From assembly GCA_028289345.1 (NCBI GenBank), contig JANQQL010000025.1, positions 310,001-374,000 on the forward strand: a stretch of DNA of 64,000 bases, read 5' to 3'. The stretch comes from Planctomycetota bacterium. GTDB taxonomy: Bacteria; Planctomycetota; B15-G4; SIAN01. Positions 51,592 to 60,863 of the stretch are shown piece by piece (position 1 is the first letter of the stretch; each line of letters starts with the position of its first letter). Under the pieces are notes generated by a model. The model worked only from the letters and a program-made list of their open reading frames with translations. It was not told the origin of the DNA and did no database searches. A program made the translations under genes and the position numbers.

Positions 51592-53937
51592 TCAGTCTTT
51601 GGGCGCCTGCGCCTCTTGAATCTGCTTCAAGAGGTTCTGCAGGCGCTCGGCACGTTCTTGATCTCGGCTCCCAAGTTGTTCGAGAACTGCTTGAGCTTCC
51701 GTTGCTTGTGCGCTCATCGCGAGAGCGGCACCGAGGTTGTACTGGTAGCTGGTGTTGTTGGGTTCTCGGAGGCTGGCTTCACGGAAGGACTTGGCAGCGG
51801 CCTTGTATCGATTTTGGGAAGCAAGGAGCTGGCCGAGTTCGGCGTGGGCGCCGGCCAGGTCGGGACGCTGTTTGGTCAGGTTTCGAATCGTCTCGATGGC
51901 GGCATCGGGTTGGTCGCTCTCGGCGAATTGGCGTCCTAGGTTGAAGTGGGCATCCCAAAGATCGGGTGCTGCTTCGATGGCCCGTCGGAACGAGTCGACA
52001 GCGAGGTCGGAGTGACCGAGGTTGCCGTAGGCGAGTCCGAGGTTGTTGAGCACTCCGCCATGGGCCGGGTTGTGCTCCAGCGCTCGCTGGTAGAACTCGA
52101 CCGCGCGATCGTTGTCTCCCGCCCGACCGTAGGTTTGCCCGAGGTAGGACCAGTCGTCGGCCGAGTCCGGGTCGATCTCCAAAGCACGTTCGAAGCACGC
52201 GATGGCGTCTTCGTGTCGATCGAGCTTGTCGAACGCGAGTCCCGCCTTGCTGTGAGCCAAAGCGTAGTCCGGGAACGCTGTTTGTAGAACTTGCAGGTGC
52301 TCCAGACATCCCTCGAAGTCGCGTTTCACGGATCGTAGGAACTCGGAGTAGTGGTAGTGCAGCCAGGGGTCGCGGGGGCGCTTCTGAATGGCGCGAAGGA
52401 ATGACTCCTCGGTGGCACGGACCGTTTCTGCTCCGGAGGCTTTCAGTTGAGCGAGTTGTCGCTCACCCTCCGCCAGCCGCTCTTCCTGGTCGATCTGAAG
52501 CGTGAACGGGGCGTCGCGCAGGATGCTGCGATAGACCTTCTCGGTCAGCCGATACCGCGACCACGAGTTGTATCCAAGAGCCTGGGCGCAATCTTCCTCC
52601 GTGGTTCCGGTCGCTGGTGTTGATGACTGGTGAAGGCCGGACGACGAACCGTCCAAAGCGGCCAGAAGCTGGGGAAGAATCGTCTGTGCGAGGAGCTCGT
52701 TGCCCTCGAAAGTGAGATGGACGTGTTCCCAAAAGTGCTCGACGCCAGGGATCCCTTGGGGAGCCGCGTTCTGAAACGCCTGTTCGGCATCGACCAGCTC
52801 GACGCCTGGGGAACTGGCGGCCACTGTTCGAATCACCTCGTTGATGCGGCGGTCGGCACGAAACCGAAGGGTGTCTTCATCCCGTGCTGTTTCGTAGGCG
52901 ACCCGTGCTTCCGAGTTCTTGCCCAGCTGGGACTGGAGCTGGGCCAAGCGATACCAGGTTTCTGCGTGAGCGCGGTCGATGTCGACGGCGGCTTCATAAG
53001 CCGCCAACGCCTGGTCGAATTCACCGCGAGTCTTGAATTCTGCCGCGCGCTCTCGATGTTCCTTGGCTTCGGCGAGCTGATCCGGGGACAGGGTCGAGTC
53101 GTGGCGCGACGCGAACGGCGGGCAGTCTCTCAGGTTGGTCGCCACGGTACAGAGCAGCACGGGCACTCCGGCATCTTGCGCTTGCTCGGTCATGGCTCGC
53201 AGATTGGCCTCGAAGTGGGCGTAGACGGTTTCCATGGCCGGATGGTCCGCGGGAACCTGTTGGTCGAGGAACATCTTCATCCCCTCCCAGCCAGAAGAGC
53301 TGCCGGTTGGTTTGGTCAGCCATTGCTCGAAGAGTTGCCCGAGCCGAGTGGTCTTGAGCCAGAGCCTGCGGCGGATGGTGGAGAGGGACGGTACCTGTTC
53401 CGTGAACACGGTACCGGCTCCGAAGGGGCCAACGACCTCATTGTTGCCCAAGTAGATCACCAAGGCATCGGGCTGAACCGCCAAAGAGTCGACAAGGATG
53501 TCGCGCACCACGTGGGAGTTGATCGCGGTCATGGCTGCGTTGATGACCTCGACTCCGTTCGGGGATTCGTCCTCGAGCAGAACCTGAAGGACGCGGGCGA
53601 CGCCAAAAGTATGCTCCGGGCTGCCTCGCGCTGCGGAACCCCCGAGCAAGACCACGCGCTGGTGCCGTTCCGGTTTGGGAGTCACCAGCGCAAACGGTCC
53701 CGACGACCGCTCCAGATGGCGCGGGAAGAATCGCCAGCTGAAAGCGTCGTTGTCGATCAGGACGGATTGGCCATCCCGTTTGGTGGGAATCAAGAAGCCC
53801 GTGGGATCGCCGACCCCGGCGAGGCGGAGCGTGCCCTCCAACGCCATCAGCAGCGTCGCCGGCACGACCGTAGCGGCCAGCAGGCGAAAGACGAGGCGGC
53901 GTGCCGAAGATCGAGCCGAGGGGGAAGAGGCGGTCAT
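51592..53937 (-). CDS. Membrane-anchored SGNH-hydrolase-like protein with TPRs
   Basis: 781 residues from ATG 53937. An N-terminal anchor (LVFRLLAATVVPATLLMALEG) precedes an SGNH/GDSL-like domain: block I VVLLGGSAARGS (S101), block III YLGNNEVVG (N166), and block V in WEHVHLTFEGN, where the usual Asp of D-x-x-H is Glu. TPR units are inserted within the SGNH domain, between blocks III and V (about 295-350, RGEFDQALAAYEAAVDIDR), and a longer array fills the C-terminal half (HEDAIACFERALEIDPDSAD, NDRAVEFYQRALEHNPAHGG, HSDLAVDSFRRAIEAAPDL). Family members act as esterases or acyltransferases on glycans or lipids. It is divergent from the five-TM sulfatase-fold gene at 54086; the two may modify an envelope polymer together (inference). 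Confidence 0.82.
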   Translation of the reverse strand: MTASSPSARSSARRLVFRLLAATVVPATLLMALEGTLRLAGVGDPTGFLIPTKRDGQSVLIDNDAFSWRFFPRHLERSSGPFALVTPKPERHQRVVLLGGSAARGSPEHTFGVARVLQVLLEDESPNGVEVINAAMTAINSHVVRDILVDSLAVQPDALVIYLGNNEVVGPFGAGTVFTEQVPSLSTIRRRLWLKTTRLGQLFEQWLTKPTGSSSGWEGMKMFLDQQVPADHPAMETVYAHFEANLRAMTEQAQDAGVPVLLCTVATNLRDCPPFASRHDSTLSPDQLAEAKEHRERAAEFKTRGEFDQALAAYEAAVDIDRAHAETWYRLAQLQSQLGKNSEARVAYETARDEDTLRFRADRRINEVIRTVAASSPGVELVDAEQAFQNAAPQGIPGVEHFWEHVHLTFEGNELLAQTILPQLLAALDGSSSGLHQSSTPATGTTEEDCAQALGYNSWSRYRLTEKVYRSILRDAPFTLQIDQEERLAEGERQLAQLKASGAETVRATEESFLRAIQKRPRDPWLHYHYSEFLRSVKRDFEGCLEHLQVLQTAFPDYALAHSKAGLAFDKLDRHEDAIACFERALEIDPDSADDWSYLGQTYGRAGDNDRAVEFYQRALEHNPAHGGVLNNLGLAYGNLGHSDLAVDSFRRAIEAAPDLWDAHFNLGRQFAESDQPDAAIETIRNLTKQRPDLAGAHAELGQLLASQNRYKAAAKSFREASLREPNNTSYQYNLGAALAMSAQATEAQAVLEQLGSRDQERAERLQNLLKQIQEAQAPKD

Positions 53938-54085
53938 GAGCGGTTGCCGCGGGGTGGAATCGAGAGAGTTTGCTGGAATGGCCTTCCAGGCAGCTTGAGG
54001 ATAGCGTTCTGCCTTCGCGAGCAGGGAACGGTGTGTTGCTCTCGGCCTCGCGATGTCAGTGACTTGCTCAGGGGAAAGGTCGGAC

Positions 54086-55966
54086 TTGAACGAAAGAGCT
54101 CATCCGGGTGCCGCTGTTGCCGTCACCGTTCTCGGAGGTCTCCTGGTCGGGGCCGGGGAGACCGGGTGGGCGATCGTGCTTGGGCGTGTCCACCTTCCGC
54201 TCGAGATGGCAGCGTCCGTGTTTCTGGTGGCTGTGGGCACTGGGCTCCTTTGGTTTCCTTGGATGGCGATTCCTTGGTTGCACCAGCGACGCGACTGGCT
54301 GGCTCCTTCCTTGGCCAGCGCGGGGCTGATCACCGGGTCCCTCTTCTTGCATCTTCACGCCGATTCGTTGACCAAGTCTCCGTGGTTGTCGTCGGCTCAT
54401 GGGGTGGCGCTGGTCAAGGCGCTACTCGTGGGATCGGTCGGAGGGCTTGTGGTTGCTTGGCTTGGTCGTCGGATCACGGTCCGGTGGGTGCAAACCCAAG
54501 GCCTTCCCCCGCGCAGACCCGCAGAAATCGTGTCGTGGCTTGTTTTGGTGGTCTCCGCCGCGACCTTTCTTCCCGCGTTGCGAGACCCTTGGGCGCTTCC
54601 AATTCCCGACGACCCGGGCCTTGCTTCAGATTTGCCGGTCAACACTTTGTTGATCACCGTTGACACCTTGCGCCGCGATCACTTGCAGCAGTATGGCCAC
54701 GAGCGGTCGATCGGAGCTTGCTTGGAGCCGTACGGCTTTGTGGCGGGAGACGGGTTTTCCGCCATGGCGAATTGGACTCGGCCGACGACGGCATCGATCT
54801 TGACCGGACTGCATCCGCTATCCCACACCACGGCGGCCTTGGAAAGCCGCTTGCCCGCGGCGGCTCGCACGGTGACCGAAATCATGGCCGATCAGGGAGC
54901 GGTCACCGGGTACTTCACCGCGAACATGAACGCCAGCGGCGTCTTTGCCATGGACCAAGGCGCCCAGGTTCGGTTGCCAGATCCGCGATCTCCGCCGCAT
55001 CGCTTGGAGGGCACCGGTTGGGGACGAGGTTGGCAGGCCCACGTTCGACTCAACGATGCCGCTCAGCTCAATGCCTATGCCAGCGGATTCTTGCGCAAGG
55101 TGGTCGATCGGCGCTTCTTCCTGTACGTCCACTTCAACGATCCCCACGCGCCTTATCGACCGCCATCTCCCGTGATGGATCGCCTGAATCCCGAGGGATA
55201 CTCGGGGCGCGTGGTGGATGATCCGGAGAACAACCCCAAGGTTTCCGCCGAAGAGAAAGCTTACATGGAGCTTCGATACGACGGCGAGATCGAACACTCT
55301 TTGAAAGCGGTGGCCGAACTCTTGGAAATCCTCCAGGATGCCGGGCGTTTGGAACAGACGTTGGTGCTCATCACTGCCGACCACGGCGAAGAGTTTCTGG
55401 ATCACGGTCAATGGACTCATGGTCGCACCATGTTTGAAGAGATCCTGTCGGTGCCGTTGCTGATTCGACTTCCGGGGGCACTGTCTCGCGGGCCGGGAAC
55501 GAGCGATTCTTTCGGGGACGAGGGAGCGAATCGTCGAGTGAATGTTCAAGGTAGTCAGATGGACTTGTTGCCGACGATTCTCGACTACAGCGATGTGGAG
55601 ATCCCTTCGTACTTGCAAGGACGCAGTTTGCGCGGAGTGTTGGAAGGGAGCTCCACTCCCACAGCGCGTCCTCACCTGACCGACGGCAACCTCGGCGGAG
55701 GCTGGAGCTACCAACGAGGAGACTACAAGCTCAGTCGTCGGGAAGTCCGTGGCAAGACTCGAACGACGCTGTTTCACTTGGGGGACGATCCGGGCGAAAC
55801 CGTGAACTTGGCCCGGGAGTCCAGTCTTCAGTCATTGATCGAAGAAATGTCCGCGGAGGCCGAGGGGTATCGCGAACGGTTGCGCGGTGTCGCATTGCAA
55901 AAGAACGAGTCGCCTCTCAGCGAAGATGTCGAAGCCGAGCTGCGCGCCATGGGCTACGTGGACTGA
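54086..55966 (+). CDS. Five-TM alkaline-phosphatase-superfamily transferase/hydrolase (EptA/LtaS-like architecture)
   Basis: I choose TTG 54086, six bases behind GGGGAAAGG, giving 626 residues; the in-frame ATG at 54053 lacks a site. Five hydrophobic segments fill the first ~165 residues (AVAVTVLGGLLVGAGETGW, MAASVFLVAVGTGLLWF, LASAGLITGSLFLHL, ALLVGSVGGLVVAWLG, WLVLVVSAATFLPAL). The catalytic domain follows: LLITVDTLRRD, nucleophile segment WTRPTTASILTG with Thr at the formylglycine position, HFNDPHAPY and TADHGEEFLDHG. N-terminal membrane bundle plus Thr-type outer domain is the layout of phosphoethanolamine transferases (EptA) and lipoteichoic acid synthase (LtaS), although sequence similarity to those is not claimed. 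It could transfer a phospho-head group to an envelope glycan. Confidence 0.8.
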   Translation: MNERAHPGAAVAVTVLGGLLVGAGETGWAIVLGRVHLPLEMAASVFLVAVGTGLLWFPWMAIPWLHQRRDWLAPSLASAGLITGSLFLHLHADSLTKSPWLSSAHGVALVKALLVGSVGGLVVAWLGRRITVRWVQTQGLPPRRPAEIVSWLVLVVSAATFLPALRDPWALPIPDDPGLASDLPVNTLLITVDTLRRDHLQQYGHERSIGACLEPYGFVAGDGFSAMANWTRPTTASILTGLHPLSHTTAALESRLPAAARTVTEIMADQGAVTGYFTANMNASGVFAMDQGAQVRLPDPRSPPHRLEGTGWGRGWQAHVRLNDAAQLNAYASGFLRKVVDRRFFLYVHFNDPHAPYRPPSPVMDRLNPEGYSGRVVDDPENNPKVSAEEKAYMELRYDGEIEHSLKAVAELLEILQDAGRLEQTLVLITADHGEEFLDHGQWTHGRTMFEEILSVPLLIRLPGALSRGPGTSDSFGDEGANRRVNVQGSQMDLLPTILDYSDVEIPSYLQGRSLRGVLEGSSTPTARPHLTDGNLGGGWSYQRGDYKLSRREVRGKTRTTLFHLGDDPGETVNLARESSLQSLIEEMSAEAEGYRERLRGVALQKNESPLSEDVEAELRAMGYVD

Positions 55967-55985
55967 CCTCGCCCCCGGGCGAGGT
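55966..55985 (+). terminator. Stem-loop at the end of the five-TM enzyme gene
   Basis: ACCTCGCCC (55966-55974) and GGGCGAGGT (55977-55985) form a 9-bp inverted repeat starting at the last base of the stop codon. Only two bases separate the arms, so the real loop is larger. ATTTCGCTT follows instead of a clean T run. Confidence 0.45.
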
Positions 55986-56104
55986 CAAGTGATTTCGCTT
56001 GCCGACGGTGCTCGCCGGAAAGTTTTGACGAATCGGGGCTGGTTGCGCCTGTCTGGTGGTTTCCGTAACTTGGCGGGAATCGAATCCTCTAGGGAAATCA
56101 CTCC

Positions 56105-57298
56105 ATGAAACGACGCATCGACACCTACTTGCAAAAACTCATCGGGGAAGAACGCTTCGACTTCTATTCCCACGTCCGGGATTTCTCGGATCACGAGATC
56201 GCTCCCCACATCCTTTCCTGGGAGCGTGCCCATCAACTGGTTCCCGACGATGCGATTGCGAAGATGGCAGAGATGGGGCTGTTCGGACTGCCGATCCCCG
56301 ACGAATTCGGGGGACAGGATGGCGACCATCTGGACCTGGTGCTGATGGGCATGGCGCTCGGGTACCACAGTCAAAGCGTCGCGATCACGCCGGGCGCGGC
56401 GATCAGCTTGGGTGCCAAGCCGATTCTGCTGTTCGGGACCGACGAGATGAAGAAAGCCCACTTGCCCGAACTCGCGGCGGGCAAGCGCATGGTGGTGTTC
56501 GGTTTGTCGGAACCGGGGCGCGGCTCCGACGCCGGCAATCCCGAAGTCGTTGCCGTGAAACAAGGCGACCAGTGGGTCATTCGCGGCGAGAAATGCTGGT
56601 CCACCAACGCCGCTTGGGCAAGCCATGTGGTGGTTCATGCGTTGACCGATCCCGATGGCAAGCCCGGCAAGAACACCACGTGTTTCTTGGTTCCCATGAA
56701 CGACCCGGGAGTGCACTACCAAGAGATGGCAGGAAAGCGCGTTTGGGAACAGTCGAGTACCGGCTCCATCGTGTTCGACAACGTGGCGGTGGGAGAGGAT
56801 TCCGTTGTCGGTGAGATCGGCGGCGGATTCAAAGTGATGCTGACCACCCTCAACGGCGGGCGGTTGTTCATCGGCGGTCTGGCGATGGGCTCTCTGGCCT
56901 TCGCTTTGGACAAGTGCAGCCAATACGCGCAAGAGCGAGTTCAGTTCAACGACCAAGCGATTGGCCGGTTCCAGCGAGTGCAGGACGTGATCCTGGACAT
57001 GGACATCGCGTTGGAGCAAGGGGTTACTTGGCTGATCCACTGCTGCAACCTGTATCTGGAAGACCGCCTCGATCGAGAGCAGGCCGCCAAGGTCAAGATC
57101 GAATGTTCTCGTCGGGCTTCGGACCTGGTCGTGCAGGCCATGGAAATCTGCGGCGGTGTGGCGTGCTTGGACGAGTTCGGACTCATTCGCCACCACAACG
57201 ATTTGTTCGTCACTCGGGTCGGAGAAGGCAGCAACTTCGCCTTGAAGTCCCAGGCGACCCGCCCCCTCTTGCCGGAAATTGCTCGCATCCTGCAGTGA
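56105..57298 (+). CDS. Acyl-CoA dehydrogenase family flavoprotein
   Basis: 397 residues from ATG 56105 with AGGGAAA upstream. FAD-dependent oxidation of an acyl-CoA or related thioester in the cytoplasm. Family features in order: N-terminal helical domain (AEMGLFGLPIPDEFGGQDG), beta domain (VFGLSEPGRGSDAGNP, GEKCWSTNAAWASHVVV, STGSIVFDNVAVGEDSVVG) and C-terminal helices (RVQFNDQAIGRFQRVQDVIL, AMEICGGVACLDEFGLIRHH). The segment RVGEGSNFALK has a Glu at the position used as catalytic base in medium-chain enzymes (Y-E-G-T). Substrate specificity cannot be told; no electron-transfer flavoprotein gene is nearby. It is followed by a convergent gene and a shared stem-loop. Confidence 0.92.
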   Translation: MKRRIDTYLQKLIGEERFDFYSHVRDFSDHEIAPHILSWERAHQLVPDDAIAKMAEMGLFGLPIPDEFGGQDGDHLDLVLMGMALGYHSQSVAITPGAAISLGAKPILLFGTDEMKKAHLPELAAGKRMVVFGLSEPGRGSDAGNPEVVAVKQGDQWVIRGEKCWSTNAAWASHVVVHALTDPDGKPGKNTTCFLVPMNDPGVHYQEMAGKRVWEQSSTGSIVFDNVAVGEDSVVGEIGGGFKVMLTTLNGGRLFIGGLAMGSLAFALDKCSQYAQERVQFNDQAIGRFQRVQDVILDMDIALEQGVTWLIHCCNLYLEDRLDREQAAKVKIECSRRASDLVVQAMEICGGVACLDEFGLIRHHNDLFVTRVGEGSNFALKSQATRPLLPEIARILQ

Positions 57299-57382
57299 CG
57301 CATTCTGCCCAAGGCGAGTCGGTACCAACGATTCGCCTGCGGTTCGATTTCTCGGCGAAACGAAAGCCTTTCGATGGGAGAC

Positions 57383-57406
57383 CCCAGGCCTTTTCCGCGG
57401 CCTGGG
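57383..57406. terminator. Stem-loop between convergent genes
   Basis: CCCAGGCC (57383-57390) and GGCCTGGG (57399-57406) with an 8-base loop (TTTTCCGC), in the 114-bp gap between stops at 57298 and 57413. It could serve both genes; no clear T run on either side. Confidence 0.45.
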
Positions 57407-57412
57407 TGGGAT

Positions 57413-60325
57413 TCATTTGCCGGCGAAACGAATCCAGAGAGGACTCGACCAGGCGAGTTCGCCGTCGTCTTGTTCGACGCGAACGTAGTACACATGGGTC
57501 TTTCCGGGTTGGGGTGCTGGGTCGGTCCAGGTGAATTTCGCCGAGACCTCTCGTGGATAGACCTCGTGGATGACCGCCATGTCCTTCATGACCACGATCT
57601 TCCGAATCTCGGCAGTCCCCGTGGCGAGGACTTCGAAAGAGGGGGGCTCCGCGGAAGTGAACTCGTCTCCCATGAGGTGCGGTCCGCTGGTCACGAGCAG
57701 CAGGATGTTGTCGGTGGCGCCATAGCAGTGTCGCTGACGAAATCCCTCGAGGACTCCCTTCCGGCTGCGTTCTTCGGAGAAGACCATGGCGTAGCTGGTG
57801 TGGGTGCTGTTGTGGTCGGACGACGCGAAGAACCCCAGTCGGTAGCCCTTTTTCAGCGCGTCGGACACGAAGGCATCCGGACGAAAGCCTCCACCGAGAT
57901 CGATGCCTTCGGCGATGGCTCGCGGCGCTCCGGCGCACTCATAGGAATGCCTCGCCCCTTGGTAGATCTCGACCACTGGCTCGACATCGGCAGCATGATC
58001 GAGCCATTCCGTGCCCATGCGCCAGGTGGCCGGCGTGTGGGTGGCGCAGATTCCTTGGTGTTCGCGGAGGTAGCGGTAGAGCATCGCAGTGTCTTGTCGG
58101 CTGACGTTCTCGCCGAGTTCGGTTCCCAGTAGTCGCGGGAGCGTGCGCACTCCTCGCTGAGCGAACAGGACATTGCGGTGGCCGTGGGGTGGGCCGACCG
58201 TTCGCTCGTACCCGAACAGCGGGAAAAACTCCTCTCCTCCTAGGTAGTAGTCCGTCTCTTTTTGGGTCCGCCACCAGGGGTATTCGCGACCGCTTCCCGA
58301 GTCATGATCGGTCACGACCACCCAGTCCAGGCAGGCCACGTCGAGGCTGTAACGCCACAGGTCTTCTAGGCAACCATCTTCCCCACCGTCGACCGAAAGG
58401 TCAGTGTGTCGATGAAAGTCACCGCGGAGAATCCGGTACTCCTTCTTGCCGATCCAGGTTCGGAAGTCCCGCAGTGTCTGGATGGCTTTGCCGTCACTCT
58501 TCCTCTCGGTGGTCAGGGTTTCTTGAAGCTCTTGCAATGGGATTGCCGAGTCGTCGTCGGCTGGCCGATGGCTCGAAGGGGAAGCAGGCGCCGCGGAAAC
58601 CTCTCCTGCGGAAGCACTGGGGTCGGCTTGCAAGACCGAGAAGTACAGATTCTGATTCACCGCGCCAACCTCTGCGGCATAACGAAGACGTCCGTCGCTG
58701 CTGCTCACCATGCCGAGGCCGCCGGGAACTGCGGCGAGGCTCGGCTCGAGGTCGAGATTGCCATCGGTGGAGGGAACGGTCAGAGATGCGGACCACCCGT
58801 TTCCACGCCAGGAGGTGGCGATTGTCTCGAAACTGGTGCCCAGTCGCCCGCGCCGCTTGCCCTGCATACGCGCGCACAGCCACACTCGTCCTTGGTCGTC
58901 CGCGGCGAGTTGCGGGTGGCTGAGGAACACCGGGGATTGGGGAGAGTTGTCGCCCCAGGGCGCCGGGAGTGAGCGTCGCTTGCTGTTTTGGAGCACCGCC
59001 GTTTGGATCGCACTGCCGTCGCGGTAGAGGCCTGTTCCCGGACCAGAGGCGACGGCGCCGTAGTCGTCTCCTCCCCAATTGATCCCTCGCTCTTCCCATG
59101 CCGCCCAGAGGGCGTCGTTCGAATCGTAGGCGAGTGCTACTCGAGCTTCGAACCCCAGCGTATTGGCCAGAGGGCTCAGAATCGGGCCCATTCCGTCCGC
59201 GCTCCAGCGTGCCAACCAGATGTCGTAAGAATGATCGCCGTGAGTATCGAAGGCGAGCGCCACCATACCGGTGGAATCCGCGGCAATGCTGGGTGACCAC
59301 TGATTCGCCTCGCTTGGCATCACGGTATGGAACTCGCCGTCGGCCAGCCGTCCCGCACGAATTTGGAAGCGACCCTCTCGCCAGGACTGCCAAGCAATCC
59401 AAACGTCACCGTTGGCATCGGTGGTTGCGACCACCTGTCCATCCGCTCCCGGGGAGGGGTCGATGGGGGTGAGTTCTCCCCAGGTCCGGTTGTTCGAATC
59501 GAAGGCGCGGGTGACCAAGTCGTAGTTGCCGTTCTCGTTCCTTCCCCAGATCACGTGGAGCGAGCCGTCACCGTCGTATGCGGCCGTCGGAGGGGTGAGG
59601 TCTTCTCCTCCCTCGCTGATCGCTCGCGCCGTGGTCCAGTTCTCGCCATCGAAGTGTTTGACGGTGACTCGATCGCCCCCACCGTCCGGAACGAAGGAAG
59701 CGAAGTCCTCGGGCATGGACTCCAAAAGGTCGAGTCGTGCGATTCCGCGATGGAAGTGTTCGAGAGAAACCACGGACCAGCCCTCCACCGGATGACGGGC
59801 CCAGCAGGGAAAGTCTTCCTCCGAAGGCTCGCCGGAGATGAGGGCAGTGCGGGGAACTCGATCGACGCGAACGTCCCCGCGCAGGAACAGCTGCGGCTCC
59901 GCGAAAGACAGCTCGGATACCAGGAAGCGCCGCTCGCGGTCCTTCACAAAAACGGTGATGGCGGTGTCGGGAGTCGTCTCTAAGTCCAAGGTCCAGCCGT
60001 TCTCCAAGAGAGCGGTGCGAACTCCTGCGGTGGGAACCTCCCGAGTGGACAGAGTGAACTCGCGCTCCGGAGTGATGTCGTCGCCCGGACCGCGACGCCA
60101 AATCCGTTGACGCAACACTTTGCCTGCGTGAATCTCGAAACGGCCTTTCCAAGTCGTCGGTTCCTTGTCACGAGCGCCGATCAAGACGCGAATCGTGGCA
60201 ATGGTTGGTGGGGACGCGGCTTCGGACGCCGCTCCGCTCTCTTGTGCAACGGCAGTCGAGGAGCTCGCCGCGAGTGACCCGCAAGTCAAGAGCACAAGAC
60301 AAAGAATGGAGAGTCGAAAGAGCAT
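57413..60325 (-). CDS. Secreted beta-propeller/PHP-domain fusion protein
   Basis: 970 residues from ATG 60325, which gives a good signal peptide (LFRLSILCLVLLTCGSLAAS); the frame is open to 60865 but the upstream part is unlike protein. The N-terminal ~620 residues are beta-rich, with propeller-like repeats (PPTAAYDGDGSLHVIWGRNE, VVATTDANGDVWIAWQSW, ALAYDSNDALWAAWEERG). The C-terminal ~330 residues hold a PHP-type metal-dependent phosphoesterase domain: HRHTD, VVVTDHDS, CATHTPAT and FFASSDHNSTHTS provide the expected His/Asp metal ligands, as in DUF3604-like proteins. An exported PHP enzyme with a propeller for substrate or surface binding is inferred. It is divergent from the ABC-F gene. Confidence 0.82.
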   Translation of the reverse strand: MLFRLSILCLVLLTCGSLAASSSTAVAQESGAASEAASPPTIATIRVLIGARDKEPTTWKGRFEIHAGKVLRQRIWRRGPGDDITPEREFTLSTREVPTAGVRTALLENGWTLDLETTPDTAITVFVKDRERRFLVSELSFAEPQLFLRGDVRVDRVPRTALISGEPSEEDFPCWARHPVEGWSVVSLEHFHRGIARLDLLESMPEDFASFVPDGGGDRVTVKHFDGENWTTARAISEGGEDLTPPTAAYDGDGSLHVIWGRNENGNYDLVTRAFDSNNRTWGELTPIDPSPGADGQVVATTDANGDVWIAWQSWREGRFQIRAGRLADGEFHTVMPSEANQWSPSIAADSTGMVALAFDTHGDHSYDIWLARWSADGMGPILSPLANTLGFEARVALAYDSNDALWAAWEERGINWGGDDYGAVASGPGTGLYRDGSAIQTAVLQNSKRRSLPAPWGDNSPQSPVFLSHPQLAADDQGRVWLCARMQGKRRGRLGTSFETIATSWRGNGWSASLTVPSTDGNLDLEPSLAAVPGGLGMVSSSDGRLRYAAEVGAVNQNLYFSVLQADPSASAGEVSAAPASPSSHRPADDDSAIPLQELQETLTTERKSDGKAIQTLRDFRTWIGKKEYRILRGDFHRHTDLSVDGGEDGCLEDLWRYSLDVACLDWVVVTDHDSGSGREYPWWRTQKETDYYLGGEEFFPLFGYERTVGPPHGHRNVLFAQRGVRTLPRLLGTELGENVSRQDTAMLYRYLREHQGICATHTPATWRMGTEWLDHAADVEPVVEIYQGARHSYECAGAPRAIAEGIDLGGGFRPDAFVSDALKKGYRLGFFASSDHNSTHTSYAMVFSEERSRKGVLEGFRQRHCYGATDNILLLVTSGPHLMGDEFTSAEPPSFEVLATGTAEIRKIVVMKDMAVIHEVYPREVSAKFTWTDPAPQPGKTHVYYVRVEQDDGELAWSSPLWIRFAGK

Positions 60326-60863
60326 TCGACACCGGGGGCAAGGGATCCGAGAAGCCGCCACCTTCCAAGACAGCGGTGGGAGATCCGAGTGTGGGTCTTG
60401 GCTGCACAATACACTTGCCGCCGCGCCCGTACGGCGTTTGCCTTTGCTTGTGGGCGACGCGTCGAACCTTTCGAAGCACGCGGTCGGAGAGACGAGATCG
60501 CTGCGAGCCGATGCGTTCGCCGGTGCTGCGGGATCTTGTGGAACGTGGATCGGAGTCCCGCGAGTTCGCCGGCTTCGGCAGGTCTGCGTCTGAATGGAAG
60601 AAGGCGCCATCGACCTGTCGGACAAGGTCCAATCACAAGTCGGGCAACGGGGAGGGTCGCGGGGCCTCGGATGAGCGGGCGGGCGTTCCCGGGTTTCAGC
60701 GGACCGGCCGACCTGTTTCGCAAATGTCTCCAAGAAGAGCGGCGCCGGACGGGTTCCCGGGTGACAGCCCGGGCGGAGGGCGGCAAGATCCTCGGTCCGC
60801 GATCGCGCGGAAACCTCGCTCACCGAGCCATCTTCGACGGAGCTGCGGCCCGTCTTTGCCCTC
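60326..60863. other. Divergent intergenic region, 538 bp
   Basis: No frame resembling a known protein. CCCGGG-TGACAG-CCCGGG near 60757-60774 is a small perfect hairpin about 90 bp before the ABC-F start. No ribosome binding site is visible before that start. Confidence 0.35.

Noticed and set aside
52630..54663. 677-codon plus-strand frame across two genes
   Set aside because: It overlaps the SGNH-TPR gene antisense and the five-TM enzyme gene out of frame; both of these have clear domains.
57330..57360. tRNA-like T-loop sequence GGTTCGATTT
   Set aside because: No acceptor stem, anticodon arm or D-loop can be built around it.
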